Shown one piece after another: positions 9,290 to 17,919 of a DNA stretch of 64,000 bases. Numbering within the stretch: position 1 is the stretch's first letter; every line of letters begins with the position of its first letter. A program made the position numbers and the translations under genes. Origin of the DNA: Bacteroidota bacterium (GTDB taxonomy: Bacteria; Bacteroidota; Bacteroidia; Chitinophagales; Chitinophagaceae); contig JAFDXL010000009.1 of NCBI GenBank assembly GCA_018267955.1, positions 894,717 to 958,716 of the forward strand. Reading direction: 5' to 3'. The notes beneath the pieces were generated by a model that had not been told where the DNA came from, did not search any database, and worked only from the letters and a program-made list of their open reading frames with translations.

Positions 9290-9892
9290 TTAGCTTCTTT
9301 TAATGCTACAGCCAATAGATTTGGTTGTATTAGGATCTACGGGTAATTCTGCCAGCATATTGTCCATTGCCTTTTTCAGGTACATTTCTTTTGAATCTGC
9401 AGGGCTGCCTGGGTTATCTTCCATTGCGCCTTTGTATATCAGCTTACCATTGGCATCGAAGAGGAATACTTCGGGAGTATGACTTGCACCAAAAGCATCA
9501 GCAAGTTTTGATTTTTCATCCACAACATAAGGAACTGTATAACCCTGCTTCTTCGCATATTTCACCATGGCTTCATAAGAGTCTGCTTCACCACGCTGTG
9601 CTTCGTTGGAATTAATAATGACCATACCAATCTCGTGTGCTTTTGCGTACTCCATTACCTCTTTGGTGCGTAGCTGGCTTTTGATCACATACGGACAAGT
9701 ATTGCAGGAGAACATCACAATAAGTCCATTGTCCGTCTTCGCGTTATTCAATGATACCTGCTTGCCTTCTGTAGATTTCATATTCACATCGCCCATCGGT
9801 ATAGTGCTACCAATGGCAAGTGTTTCGAATGTGGATTGTGCATACGACTGTACCGCAGTAAGTAGCAAACCTGCGAGTAATATCTTTTTCAT
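9290..9892 (-). CDS. Periplasmic thioredoxin-family (AhpC/TSA-like) protein
   Basis: 200 residues with a signal peptide (MKKILLAGLLLTAVQSYAQ). The thioredoxin fold has its redox site as CNTCPY (C63, C66), the form used by peroxiredoxin-like thioredoxins in Bacteroidota, and the cis-proline region SHTPEVFLFD. The conserved C-terminal SIGCSIKR ending is present. It should reduce or relay disulfides or peroxides in the periplasm. It lies downstream of a haem/copper lipoprotein with a 62-bp gap that holds a TAATTTTA element. Confidence 0.88.
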   Translation of the reverse strand: MKKILLAGLLLTAVQSYAQSTFETLAIGSTIPMGDVNMKSTEGKQVSLNNAKTDNGLIVMFSCNTCPYVIKSQLRTKEVMEYAKAHEIGMVIINSNEAQRGEADSYEAMVKYAKKQGYTVPYVVDEKSKLADAFGASHTPEVFLFDANGKLIYKGAMEDNPGSPADSKEMYLKKAMDNMLAELPVDPNTTKSIGCSIKRS

Positions 9893-9953
9893 GAGTTTTT
9901 GTTTCTCTAAAATTAGGGAGAACAGGCATTATAAAAATGCTAAAACTCTTTAA

Positions 9954-11333
9954 CTATTTGGCGGTGGGGTCGAGGCTGATATTCTCGTCGCCGGCCTGGT
10001 AAGGTAAGTAGGTGATAATGAATTGAAACATCTCGTCTGTTGCCTTCATACTACCGTTATTGTCCCTTATCAATCGAGGTGGAGTAAACGGATTATTCAG
10101 ATTTTGCTTTGTATTGTCATATACTCCTTCTGCTACGATGGTACTACCCTTCGGTATTTTTACCATATGCTTAAAGGTGTAGAAATACTGCCAGTTGAAA
10201 TCCCAACGCGGAATGGATATCAGGCGGATGGTATCCCCATTTGGCTGCAGGGCATAGGCTTTAAAACTTTTGCCCAGCAAATGCATGTGCGGATTTACCG
10301 TTAGTACAGAAATATCCTGGGGAACAGTGAATTTACTATAAACGCTCTTCACCGTATTGGGCTGTATCACCAGATCGGGCAAAACGGGAGATATACCTAT
10401 AGTACCCAGTTGAAATTCTTCAACAGGCCTGTTGGGTGGTGTTTTAGCAAAAAAGATATTGATATAGGAGCTATCAGTAATAGCCTTGTCTTTTGTGAAA
10501 CCGTAATGCAGATCGTTCAACAGGAAGGCACCTTTGCGCGGCAGCTTAAAGCCACCGATGCCCTCTGGATAACGCTGCCCATATACACCCGGCAGATAGT
10601 TTACTACAGATTTTTTCAGCTTAGGATAAGTGCCATCGTCATTTGGTAAGCCCAGTTTCTCAAATGCCTGTTTTATGGTACTGTCGTTGACCATATCTAC
10701 AATACGGTCACCTTCAAATACATTTTTCTTTTTATCAAAATCATACTCCACCATATCGCCATTCACATGGTGTACGATATTGTTTGAGCCGGGCATAAAC
10801 TCCACTACACTTGCATAGGTATCGCGCGGCAGCTCAAATGGTACTTTAATAATGAGAAATTTATCCAAACTGTTGGCAGGCAAAGTATATGGCTGCACAG
10901 GTATGCGCATATCAGGCTTACCGATAAGCGAACCTGTAGGGAATTCAGGAAGTTTGGGCATCTTATCTGCGGGGCCTTCTGCCATTCCATCGAGCACCCA
11001 TTTTTCCAGCAGGCGTATTTCATGTTCGCTGATGGTGCGTTGCCCTACAAACTCTGTATAATGCGGGTCGGCAGGCCACGGCGGCATAATACCCTGCCTG
11101 CAAACATATGCTAATGCCGACCCTGAATTCTTCGCCTGCTGATAAGTAACCAGGTCGAAATGTGCGGTACCGCCCGGGCGGTGGCAGCTCGTACAGTTGT
11201 TATATAGTATCGGCGCAATATGCTCCGTGAATGTTACCCTGTCGGGCATGCGGTTCTCATTCTTACATGCGTGCAGCATCAAGGCTAAGAACAATATGGC
11301 AATGATGCTATTTCTTTGTTTTACGTATTGCAT
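9954..11333 (-). CDS. Lipoprotein with c-type haem motif and copper monooxygenase-like domain
   Basis: 459 residues from the ATG at 11333 (a GTG nine bases upstream is the alternative). The lipobox LHAC (C23) marks an outer- or inner-membrane lipoprotein. CTSCH (C47-H51) is a covalent haem c site in a short cytochrome domain. The C-terminal two thirds resemble type II copper ascorbate-dependent monooxygenases (PHM/DBM): HHVN at 188-191 and NPHMHLLG at 347-354 are the candidate copper ligands. A haem domain fused to such a domain suggests an electron-fed oxygenase in the periplasm; the substrate is unknown. The first bases overlap the 3' end of the BrkB gene, so the two are probably cotranscribed. 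Confidence 0.8.
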   Translation of the reverse strand: MQYVKQRNSIIAILFLALMLHACKNENRMPDRVTFTEHIAPILYNNCTSCHRPGGTAHFDLVTYQQAKNSGSALAYVCRQGIMPPWPADPHYTEFVGQRTISEHEIRLLEKWVLDGMAEGPADKMPKLPEFPTGSLIGKPDMRIPVQPYTLPANSLDKFLIIKVPFELPRDTYASVVEFMPGSNNIVHHVNGDMVEYDFDKKKNVFEGDRIVDMVNDSTIKQAFEKLGLPNDDGTYPKLKKSVVNYLPGVYGQRYPEGIGGFKLPRKGAFLLNDLHYGFTKDKAITDSSYINIFFAKTPPNRPVEEFQLGTIGISPVLPDLVIQPNTVKSVYSKFTVPQDISVLTVNPHMHLLGKSFKAYALQPNGDTIRLISIPRWDFNWQYFYTFKHMVKIPKGSTIVAEGVYDNTKQNLNNPFTPPRLIRDNNGSMKATDEMFQFIITYLPYQAGDENISLDPTAK

Positions 11334-12252
11334 TTTCCTCACGAGATATTCTACCCAATAATATACTTACGTTCAGTTCGTACCCTATCAATATGATGAG
11401 CGTATTCAGCCACATCCACACCATGAACGCCATCAAAGTACCGATAGAGCCATACACTTTATTATAATTAATGAAGTTGTTTACCAGGAAGAAGAATACC
11501 ACTGTTGACACAATGCACATAATGGTAGCAAACACAGAGCCGGCCGACACAAAATTTACTTTTTCCTCGAAAGAAGGGCCATAGCGATAGATAACAGAGA
11601 TAGCGCTGAATATCATTAATACCACTATAATGATACTGGATACTTTGATCCATGCCACATTACCTATCAGGTGCGTAAGTATATCGTTAATATCGTTTCG
11701 CTGGATGATGAGCGCGACGATACTCATCAGTATCACCCCTATCAACATCATGGTAAGTTTAATAGCTACCCAGCGGCGCTTGAAGCCAGAGCGTTGCTGG
11801 TGCATGGTAAGATGGCTTTTTTCAAAGCTGCGGATCAGCCCCATCATACCGTTGGATGAATAAAACAGGGTGAATAAGATACCGATAGACAATACATCTC
11901 CCCGCTGGTGATTCATAAAGTCAACGATCACTCCCTTTACATTCTGGTATATTTTGGCATTGGGGATAATGATCCGCATGGTGTCCAATATCGTCTTTTG
12001 TACCCCCTTCAATGGCAAATAAGGTATCAGGGAGAAAAAGAACAGCATGGTAGGCGGTATCGCCATCAGAAAATTGTAGGTAACAGCCGCGCAACGTACG
12101 TTCAGCTTGGCATTACGCGTTTCCCGGATGAAGAACCTGCCTATCTCGTAAAGCGACAATCCTGTGCTACCCGGCACGATAACCCTGCGTGTCCAGCCCG
12201 TAAGTATACGAATGGGCACCGAGTTAATGATACGCGTTTCCAGTCTTGTCAT
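11308..12252 (-). CDS. YihY/virulence factor BrkB family membrane protein
   Basis: 314 residues from the ATG at 12252; a TTG 18 bases upstream would overlap the preceding gene. Six hydrophobic segments are visible (for example FLMAIPPTMLFFFSLIPYLP, ILFTLFYSSNGMMGLIRSF, LMLIGVILMSIVALII, LMAFMVWMWLNTLIILIGYELN), matching the BrkB/YihY fold once called RNase BN. The tail EENAIRKTKK is charged and cytoplasmic. The role of the family is unsettled (transport or envelope function). It is sandwiched between DPP IV and the haem/copper lipoprotein on one strand with very short gaps. Confidence 0.85.
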   Translation of the reverse strand: MTRLETRIINSVPIRILTGWTRRVIVPGSTGLSLYEIGRFFIRETRNAKLNVRCAAVTYNFLMAIPPTMLFFFSLIPYLPLKGVQKTILDTMRIIIPNAKIYQNVKGVIVDFMNHQRGDVLSIGILFTLFYSSNGMMGLIRSFEKSHLTMHQQRSGFKRRWVAIKLTMMLIGVILMSIVALIIQRNDINDILTHLIGNVAWIKVSSIIIVVLMIFSAISVIYRYGPSFEEKVNFVSAGSVFATIMCIVSTVVFFFLVNNFINYNKVYGSIGTLMAFMVWMWLNTLIILIGYELNVSILLGRISREENAIRKTKK

Positions 12253-12266
12253 ACCGCAAATTACGG

Positions 12267-14444
12267 TCAAAGATTGCTGAGAATGAAATCAGTCATTCTG
12301 TTATACAAGTGATTACGTGTATTACCACCCGAAATGCCGTGGTTCTTATTAGGATAATATTCGCTATCAAATTCCTTATTCGCCTTGATCATTTCATTGA
12401 CCATCATCACTGAATTCTGGAAATGCACATTATCATCCGCAGTGCCGTGTATCAGCAGGAATTTACCTTTTAGCTTGCCAACCATTTTCTCAGGTGCATT
12501 CTCATCATAGCCCGCCTGGTTTTCTGCCGGGGTGCGCATATAACGCTCTGTATAGATATTATCGTAATACCTCCAGTTAGTAACCGGGGCAACTGCAATC
12601 GCCATCTTGAATACATCCGCACCTTTAAATATACAGGTACTGCTCATGAAACCACCGAAGCTCCATCCCCAGATACCTATCCTGTCTTTATCAACGTATG
12701 GTAAGGTACCCAGGTAGCGGGCAACATCTATCTGCGATTCACTTTCCAGCTTGCCCAGTTGCAGGTAGGTCTTTTTGCGGAATTCCTCTCCTCTGAAACC
12801 GGTACCAATGCCATCTGCGCATACAATGATGTAACCTTTTTCTGCCAGCATCTGGTGCCAGAAGAAATCACGGATCGGGAAACGGTCTGCAACTTCTTGT
12901 GAGCCGGGACCACTGTATTGATACATTAATACCGGGTATTTTTTATGTTCATCGAAATCCGGAGGTGTGATCATCCACGCATTATAATATTCCCCCTCGC
13001 CTATCTTCATTTTCTTAAACCTGATCTTGCCCAGGTTGTACTCTTCCATTTTGGTACGCAGGGCTTTGTTATCTTCCAGTGTTCTGATAATAGCTCCCTT
13101 TGCATCCCTTAAATAATATACGGGCGGTTCATTCAACCTTGAATATTTGTCGAGGAAAAAATGGTTGCCTTCTATCGGCGTAATGCTATGCGTACCATCT
13201 TCGGGTGTAATGGTCTCCGTATGCCTGCCATTCCATTTTACGGAATAGAGTTTACGTTCCATTGGGGAATGCGCAGCGGCTGTATAATAAACCAGTTCTT
13301 TTTCCTTATCTACCGCCACGAGGTCTGCCACGTCGTAATCAAATGGGGTAAGGTTTGTCAGTTTACGTTTTTCCCAATCCCAGCGATAGAGATTGGTATA
13401 GCCCGATCTGTCGCTGCTGAAGATGAAGGATTTTCCATCAGGTAAAAACTCAAGAGTATTATTAATATCAACGAAATACTTATTCTTATCTGTACCTATC
13501 ACGTCAGACTCCCCATTCCCTGCATTCACCAGCATGAACTCCAGCTTATTCTGCAGCCTGTTGAGCCTATACACGCAAAGCTCTTTAGGATCGAGTGTCC
13601 ATTTGATGCGGGGAATATACTGGTCGGTTTCCTTGCCCAGGTCAGCATCTACCGTCTTCTGCGATTTTAAATTGTAGATCCTGATGCGGATAATAGAATT
13701 AGGTTCTCCTGCTTTAGGATATTTATAGGTATAATTATCGGGATACAAACCTGTATACATCGGGATGGTGTACTCCGGCACTTTGCTTTCATCAAAAAGA
13801 TAATAGGCTATGCGTTTACTATCAGGGGCCCATTCAAATGCACGGGTAAAAGAGAATTCTTCTTCATACACCCAATCGCAGTTTCCGTTGATGATCTTAT
13901 TTTTTTCGCCGTCATCGGTAATGGCAATTGTCTTACCACTTTCCAGGTCGCGATAATAGAGGTTATTGTTTTTTACAAACGCTACTTTGCTGCCATCGGG
14001 TGAGAATGTAGCATGCAAGACCTTTTCTTCATCGATCGTATATTTTTTACCGTTTGCTATGTCGTACACATATATTTTGTTTAATACCGATCGGCGATAG
14101 ATATTCTGACTTTCAGACTTCAGCATTATTTTGGTTTCATCCGTACTGAAGCTGTAATCATCTATATGGATAGCCTTGCCGTTTTCCGTAAAGGCCTCGT
14201 TGGTAACGATCTCTTTACCGACTTTGCCCGTCTGCAGATCGTAGACCCTGATCGTTTGAACGCCATCCTGTTGATCAATTTTGGTATATCGGCGGCCATC
14301 CTTCATTGCATTGAAGCCGGGAACGCTTTTCATGCTGAATGTATTATTGACAAAAAGATCATCGGGAGAAATGTTCTTCTTTGCAGTTTGCGTATAGCCG
14401 ATAAATGATAGTAATGCTAAAGGCAGTAACAGTAAATACTTCAT
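12267..14444 (-). CDS. Dipeptidyl peptidase IV (S9B serine peptidase)
   Basis: 725 residues from the ATG at 14444, close to the usual size. A signal peptide (MKYLLLLPLALLSFIGYT) is followed by an eight-bladed propeller and an alpha/beta hydrolase domain. The EE pair that binds the free N-terminus is in DWVYEEEF (E194-E195). The catalytic triad is GWSFGG (S595), HGTADDNV (D671) and NKNHG (H702). It removes Xaa-Pro dipeptides from peptides in the periplasm or at the surface, supporting peptide use. It appears to be the first gene of the minus-strand run that includes BrkB and the haem/copper lipoprotein. Confidence 0.93.
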   Translation of the reverse strand: MKYLLLLPLALLSFIGYTQTAKKNISPDDLFVNNTFSMKSVPGFNAMKDGRRYTKIDQQDGVQTIRVYDLQTGKVGKEIVTNEAFTENGKAIHIDDYSFSTDETKIMLKSESQNIYRRSVLNKIYVYDIANGKKYTIDEEKVLHATFSPDGSKVAFVKNNNLYYRDLESGKTIAITDDGEKNKIINGNCDWVYEEEFSFTRAFEWAPDSKRIAYYLFDESKVPEYTIPMYTGLYPDNYTYKYPKAGEPNSIIRIRIYNLKSQKTVDADLGKETDQYIPRIKWTLDPKELCVYRLNRLQNKLEFMLVNAGNGESDVIGTDKNKYFVDINNTLEFLPDGKSFIFSSDRSGYTNLYRWDWEKRKLTNLTPFDYDVADLVAVDKEKELVYYTAAAHSPMERKLYSVKWNGRHTETITPEDGTHSITPIEGNHFFLDKYSRLNEPPVYYLRDAKGAIIRTLEDNKALRTKMEEYNLGKIRFKKMKIGEGEYYNAWMITPPDFDEHKKYPVLMYQYSGPGSQEVADRFPIRDFFWHQMLAEKGYIIVCADGIGTGFRGEEFRKKTYLQLGKLESESQIDVARYLGTLPYVDKDRIGIWGWSFGGFMSSTCIFKGADVFKMAIAVAPVTNWRYYDNIYTERYMRTPAENQAGYDENAPEKMVGKLKGKFLLIHGTADDNVHFQNSVMMVNEMIKANKEFDSEYYPNKNHGISGGNTRNHLYNRMTDFILSNL

Positions 14445-14580
14445 AATCAAAATTGAGTAGGGTCAAAAATAAGGTCTAAGGACTAGAGTTGGAAGCATAA
14501 AGAATTCTTAAATGGGTGATAATATGGGGGAAAGAAACAATATAAAAACCTTATCCTCCGTTGATGATGGAAACCAGCTT

Positions 14581-15075
14581 ATGAAAAAGATAATCCTGCT
14601 CTGCTGCATCTTACTGGTTGCAGCAAACAGCTTTGCTGCCGATAAAGTGCAGGCAGCAAAGCTTCCCAATGTGACCTCTATTAAGCCGTATCAATCTACC
14701 ACAGACGATGTGGAAGCATTGATAGGCAAGCCTACAACAAGCATGACCGCAAATAATACGATGCGCTGGAGCTATGCCATGACTGACTATTCACTGCAAA
14801 TAGAATGGGACATGAAAGTGAACCGCGTTGCCCGTTACCAGTTTAGTGCCAAACACCTCAACTCAGGCACATGGAATGCCGGGAAAGCGCAATACCTGGA
14901 ACCGGGCAAAGCTACCGTGGACGAAGTAATCAAGCAACTGGGGATACCACAGAACATGGCCATTGACCTCAATAATCAACAACTGCGCTATACGTTTGAC
15001 AATGACCTGGTAGAGCTTCAGTTTAAAAACAATGTACTGCAGCGCTACTTAGTAGAGTATAAATCGAAAAAGTAG
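14581..15075 (+). CDS. Small exported protein with BamE/SmpA-like repeats
   Basis: 164 residues from the ATG at 14581, which gives a proper signal peptide (MKKIILLCCILLVAANSFA); the longer frame from 14512 would bury it. The mature part has two similar halves, each with a helix-turn and a strand ending in a G-x-P turn (VEALIGKPT near 45 and VIKQLGIPQ near 122). This pattern is that of the SmpA/OmlA or beta-lactamase-inhibitor-like fold. Family membership is inference from the pattern; function is unknown. Confidence 0.65.
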   Translation: MKKIILLCCILLVAANSFAADKVQAAKLPNVTSIKPYQSTTDDVEALIGKPTTSMTANNTMRWSYAMTDYSLQIEWDMKVNRVARYQFSAKHLNSGTWNAGKAQYLEPGKATVDEVIKQLGIPQNMAIDLNNQQLRYTFDNDLVELQFKNNVLQRYLVEYKSKK

Positions 15076-15081
15076 TGCATT

Positions 15082-15113
15082 AAAAAAGCGCCCTGTTTCC
15101 AGGGCGCTCCTTG
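15082..15113 (-). terminator. Bidirectional terminator between the exported protein and clpS
   Basis: AGCGCCCTG (15087-15095) pairs perfectly with CAGGGCGCT (15100-15108) around a TTTC loop. On the minus strand it is followed by six T residues, so it best fits the end of clpS. Confidence 0.8.
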
Positions 15114-15129
15114 TATATATTTCATATTA

Positions 15130-15429
15130 CTAATAATCTATCGTAGCCTGTATGCCCCTGTCAATAAGGGCTTCCGCCATTGGGCGCAGTATATCAAAGC
15201 TGCCCTTCTTTACACCGCATTTACCCTTGTGATGTATGATAAGCGCGCATTGTTCTGCCTGCTCCGGATGATGATCGCAGATCTCCATCAAGGATGCGAT
15301 CACATGATCGAACGTGTTCACATCGTCATTCCATACTATAAGATTATGAAATTCTTCCGTGAGGACAGCGAGTTCTTCTTCCTCCTGGGTTTGCCACTGA
15401 ATACCATTTTGATATTCCCGAGTGTTCAT
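15130..15429 (-). CDS. clpS: ATP-dependent Clp protease adaptor ClpS
   Basis: 99 residues from the ATG at 15429, the usual size. ClpS binds N-degron substrates and delivers them to ClpA/ClpC with ClpP. The conserved core is present: LIVWNDDVNTFDHVI, containing the ND pair that contacts the N-terminal residue, and ALIIHHKGKCGVKKG, the ClpA-binding surface. A TTG 24 bases upstream would extend the frame but adds no conserved residues. Divergent from the TrmH-like gene; its promoter box (TATATTTG) lies at 15451-15458. Confidence 0.92.
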   Translation of the reverse strand: MNTREYQNGIQWQTQEEEELAVLTEEFHNLIVWNDDVNTFDHVIASLMEICDHHPEQAEQCALIIHHKGKCGVKKGSFDILRPMAEALIDRGIQATIDY

Positions 15430-15450
15430 AAATAGTTGTGATTTTGGCTG

Positions 15451-15458
15451 CAAATATA
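15451..15458 (-). promoter_or_regulatory. -7 promoter element of clpS
   Basis: TATATTTG on the minus strand matches TAnnTTTG exactly, about 20 bases before the clpS ATG. Confidence 0.6.
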
Positions 15459-15552
15459 CGAATAAGCACTATATCATTACAAAATAATGACGCAAAAAAT
15501 ATTGCTTTTGCAGTGCAGGCACTTCTTATTTTTGCCGGCAACTTACAGCGCG

Positions 15553-16077
15553 ATGTATACAAAAAAGACAATGGACGAATTGGGCAGGATAGATGCTGCT
15601 GCCGTACAACAGGCAGCTAAAAATCCTGTGTTAGTGATATTAGATGATGTGCGCAGTATGCACAATGTCGGCTCTGCATTTCGTACCTGCGATGCATTCG
15701 CTGCTGAGGGTATCTATTTATGCGGTTATACCCCTGCCCCGCCCCATCGCGATATACAGAAAACGGCCCTTGGCGCTACCGAGACCGTTGCATGGAAGCA
15801 TTTTGCCACCACTATGGAAGCTATAAATGCTGCCAGGGATGCGGGCTACAGGATATATGCCGTAGAGCAGGCCCATAACAGCATTTCTCTCGAACAATTC
15901 AACATGAAAGAGGATGAGCGCATTGCTCTTGTGTTTGGCAATGAAGTAACCGGCGTGAACGATGAAGTACTAGCTATTGCCGATGGCTGCATAGAGATAC
16001 CCCAATGGGGATCGAAACATTCCCTGAATATATCAGTGAGCGTGGGGGTAGTACTTTGGGAACTGGTGAGAAAATAA
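15553..16077 (+). CDS. TrmH/SpoU-family RNA 2'-O-methyltransferase
   Basis: 174 residues from the ATG at 15553, chosen because homologues begin with a short M-x-K-x-x-M-x-E-L-G-R stretch, seen here as MYTKKTMDELGR. The three SpoU motifs are clear: LDDVRSMHNVGSAFRTCDAF, LVFGNEVTGV, and IPQWGSKHSLNISVSVGV, the last forming the trefoil knot that binds S-adenosylmethionine. It should methylate a ribose in tRNA or rRNA; the target cannot be told. The frame extends upstream to 15487 without conserved sequence. Confidence 0.88.
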   Translation: MYTKKTMDELGRIDAAAVQQAAKNPVLVILDDVRSMHNVGSAFRTCDAFAAEGIYLCGYTPAPPHRDIQKTALGATETVAWKHFATTMEAINAARDAGYRIYAVEQAHNSISLEQFNMKEDERIALVFGNEVTGVNDEVLAIADGCIEIPQWGSKHSLNISVSVGVVLWELVRK

Positions 16078-16152
16078 TTGAATACCCGTATCAGCTATAA
16101 CAATCATGCAGTTACGATAGCATCTTTACTTTCGGGTAAAATTTTCACTACT

Positions 16153-16644
16153 ATGAGTTTAGCGCATACCTATGTACAGCAATTGCAGGCAGTCGCCGCG
16201 GGTAATAAAAAGATACTGGAACGTTTACCTGAAGATAAGCTCGAATGGCGCCCGCATGAAAAATCAATGACGCTGGGCAGGCTGGCTATGCACCTGGCAG
16301 AATTACCTTTATGGGTGAACAGGCTGCTGGAATCTGATGGTTTTGATTTTGCCAGCATCGTGTACAAACCAAACTTGCCTGAAAATAAGGAACAGATACT
16401 GGCAGAATATGACAACAGGCTGGCTGCAGCAGTAGACGCACTAAGCAAAGCTACAGACGAAGAGCTGCAGAAGAACTGGAGCCTTAGAAGGGGCGACCAT
16501 GTAATATACGACCTGCCACGCACCGCAATACTGCATCGTGAGCAGCAACATATGGTGCACCACAGAGGCCAACTTAGCGTGTACCTGCGCTTGCTGGATG
16601 TACCTGTACCCGGTATGTTTGGCCCATCTGCAGATGAACGTTAA
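16153..16644 (+). CDS. DinB family protein
   Basis: 163 residues from the ATG at 16153; the longer frame from a TTG at 16078 abuts the previous gene and adds an unconserved segment. DinB-type four-helix bundle with candidate metal-binding histidines: H64 in AMHLAELP, and HREQQHMVHHRGQ near the C-terminus. The family groups damage-inducible proteins and thiol-dependent transferases such as bacillithiol S-transferases. The specific role here is unknown. Confidence 0.8.
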   Translation: MSLAHTYVQQLQAVAAGNKKILERLPEDKLEWRPHEKSMTLGRLAMHLAELPLWVNRLLESDGFDFASIVYKPNLPENKEQILAEYDNRLAAAVDALSKATDEELQKNWSLRRGDHVIYDLPRTAILHREQQHMVHHRGQLSVYLRLLDVPVPGMFGPSADER

Positions 16645-16702
16645 AATTTGACAAATTGGATACTGAGCATAAAGCGTTAACCTAATAAAGCCTGATTTAC
16701 AG

Positions 16703-16710
16703 TAACTTTG
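16703..16710 (+). promoter_or_regulatory. -7 promoter element of the cysteine desulfurase gene
   Basis: TAACTTTG matches TAnnTTTG exactly, 20 bases before the ATG. Confidence 0.6.
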
Positions 16711-16730
16711 CAGCCTGTAATACTACTACA

Positions 16731-17864
16731 ATGCAGCGTATTTACTTTGATAATGCCGCCACAACATCCCTGGATCCGCAGGTGCTGGAAGCTATGATGC
16801 CCTATCTTACTGAAAAATTTGGCAATCCATCTTCCATATATTCTTATGGCCGTGAAACAAAAATGGCCATTGAGAACGCACGCAAAACTGTGGCAAAACT
16901 GCTGCATTGCAATCCCGGAGAGATATTCTTCACCTCGGGAGGTACGGAAAGCAGCAATACTGCCATTACCGCTGCGGTGCGCGATCTTGGCTGCGGGCAC
17001 GTTATCACTTCGCCAATAGAACACCATGCTACCCTGCATACGGCTGAAAATATCGCAAAGTCGGGACAGGCGAGGCTGAGTTTTGTAAACCTTACAGAGA
17101 ACGGCCAAGTAGACCTTGCGCATTTGGAAAGCTTACTTGCAGGCAGCCCTGAAAAAACATTGGTAACACTGATGCATGCCAATAATGAAATTGGTAACCT
17201 GCTGGACGTTGCCGCTGTGGGCGAACTGTGTAAGAAATACAATGCACTCTTCCATTGTGATATGGTGCAAACCATTGGCCATTACCCTATAGACCTGAGC
17301 TCGCTGCATATACATTTTGCAAGTTCAGCAGGCCATAAGTTTCACGGGCCTAAAGGTGTGGGCATCCTATTTATCAATGAAGAGATCAAGATACACCCAA
17401 TGCTGAATGGCGGTGCACAGGAGCGCAATATGCGTGCCGGTACTGAAAACCTGTATGGCATTGTTGGGTATGCGAAGGCCCTGGAACTAGCCATGCAAAA
17501 GCAGCAGGAAGATAGTGACTATGTACGCGGGTTGAAAGACTATATGGCGCAAAGGGTGACTGAATCTTTCCCTGCGGCAACTATTAATGGAGAAAACGGA
17601 AGTAAGGCTTTATATACTGTCTTAAATATATCCTTCCCCAAGACGGACAAGTCTGAGATGCTGCTCTTTAACCTGGATATGGCAGGTATTTGTGTGAGCG
17701 GTGGCAGCGCCTGCAGCAGCGGTGCTAATTCCATCAGCCATGTTATTAAAGCGCTTTATAACGGACGTAGCGAAAATATGGTGCCCATAAGATTCTCCTT
17801 CAGCAAGCAAAACACAAAAGAAGAGATAGACACCGTAATAGAAAAACTAAAAGAACTCGTATAA
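16731..17864 (+). CDS. Cysteine desulfurase (NifS/IscS class V aminotransferase)
   Basis: 377 residues, the usual size. PLP-dependent enzyme that turns cysteine into alanine and an enzyme-bound persulfide for iron-sulfur clusters, thiolation or molybdenum cofactor. Seen in order: YFDNAATTSLDP at the N-terminus, FTSGGTESSNTAI (67-79), EHHATLH (97-103), HCDMVQ (175-180), the PLP lysine in SSAGHKFHGPKG (K203), and the persulfide cysteine in SGGSACSSG (C328). The short loop before C328 is the NifS/IscS form rather than the SufS form. No iscU or sufU lies beside it. Confidence 0.95.
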   Translation: MQRIYFDNAATTSLDPQVLEAMMPYLTEKFGNPSSIYSYGRETKMAIENARKTVAKLLHCNPGEIFFTSGGTESSNTAITAAVRDLGCGHVITSPIEHHATLHTAENIAKSGQARLSFVNLTENGQVDLAHLESLLAGSPEKTLVTLMHANNEIGNLLDVAAVGELCKKYNALFHCDMVQTIGHYPIDLSSLHIHFASSAGHKFHGPKGVGILFINEEIKIHPMLNGGAQERNMRAGTENLYGIVGYAKALELAMQKQQEDSDYVRGLKDYMAQRVTESFPAATINGENGSKALYTVLNISFPKTDKSEMLLFNLDMAGICVSGGSACSSGANSISHVIKALYNGRSENMVPIRFSFSKQNTKEEIDTVIEKLKELV

Positions 17865-17872
17865 AAATTTGA

Positions 17873-17896
17873 AGCCTGCGGATGCAGGCTTTTTTA
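17873..17896 (+). terminator. Terminator after the cysteine desulfurase gene
   Basis: AGCCTGC (17873-17879) pairs with GCAGGCT (17884-17890) around GGAT and runs into a T tract. Confidence 0.85.
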
Positions 17897-17919
17897 TTAG
17901 CGTTGTATCTTGGGCATCG

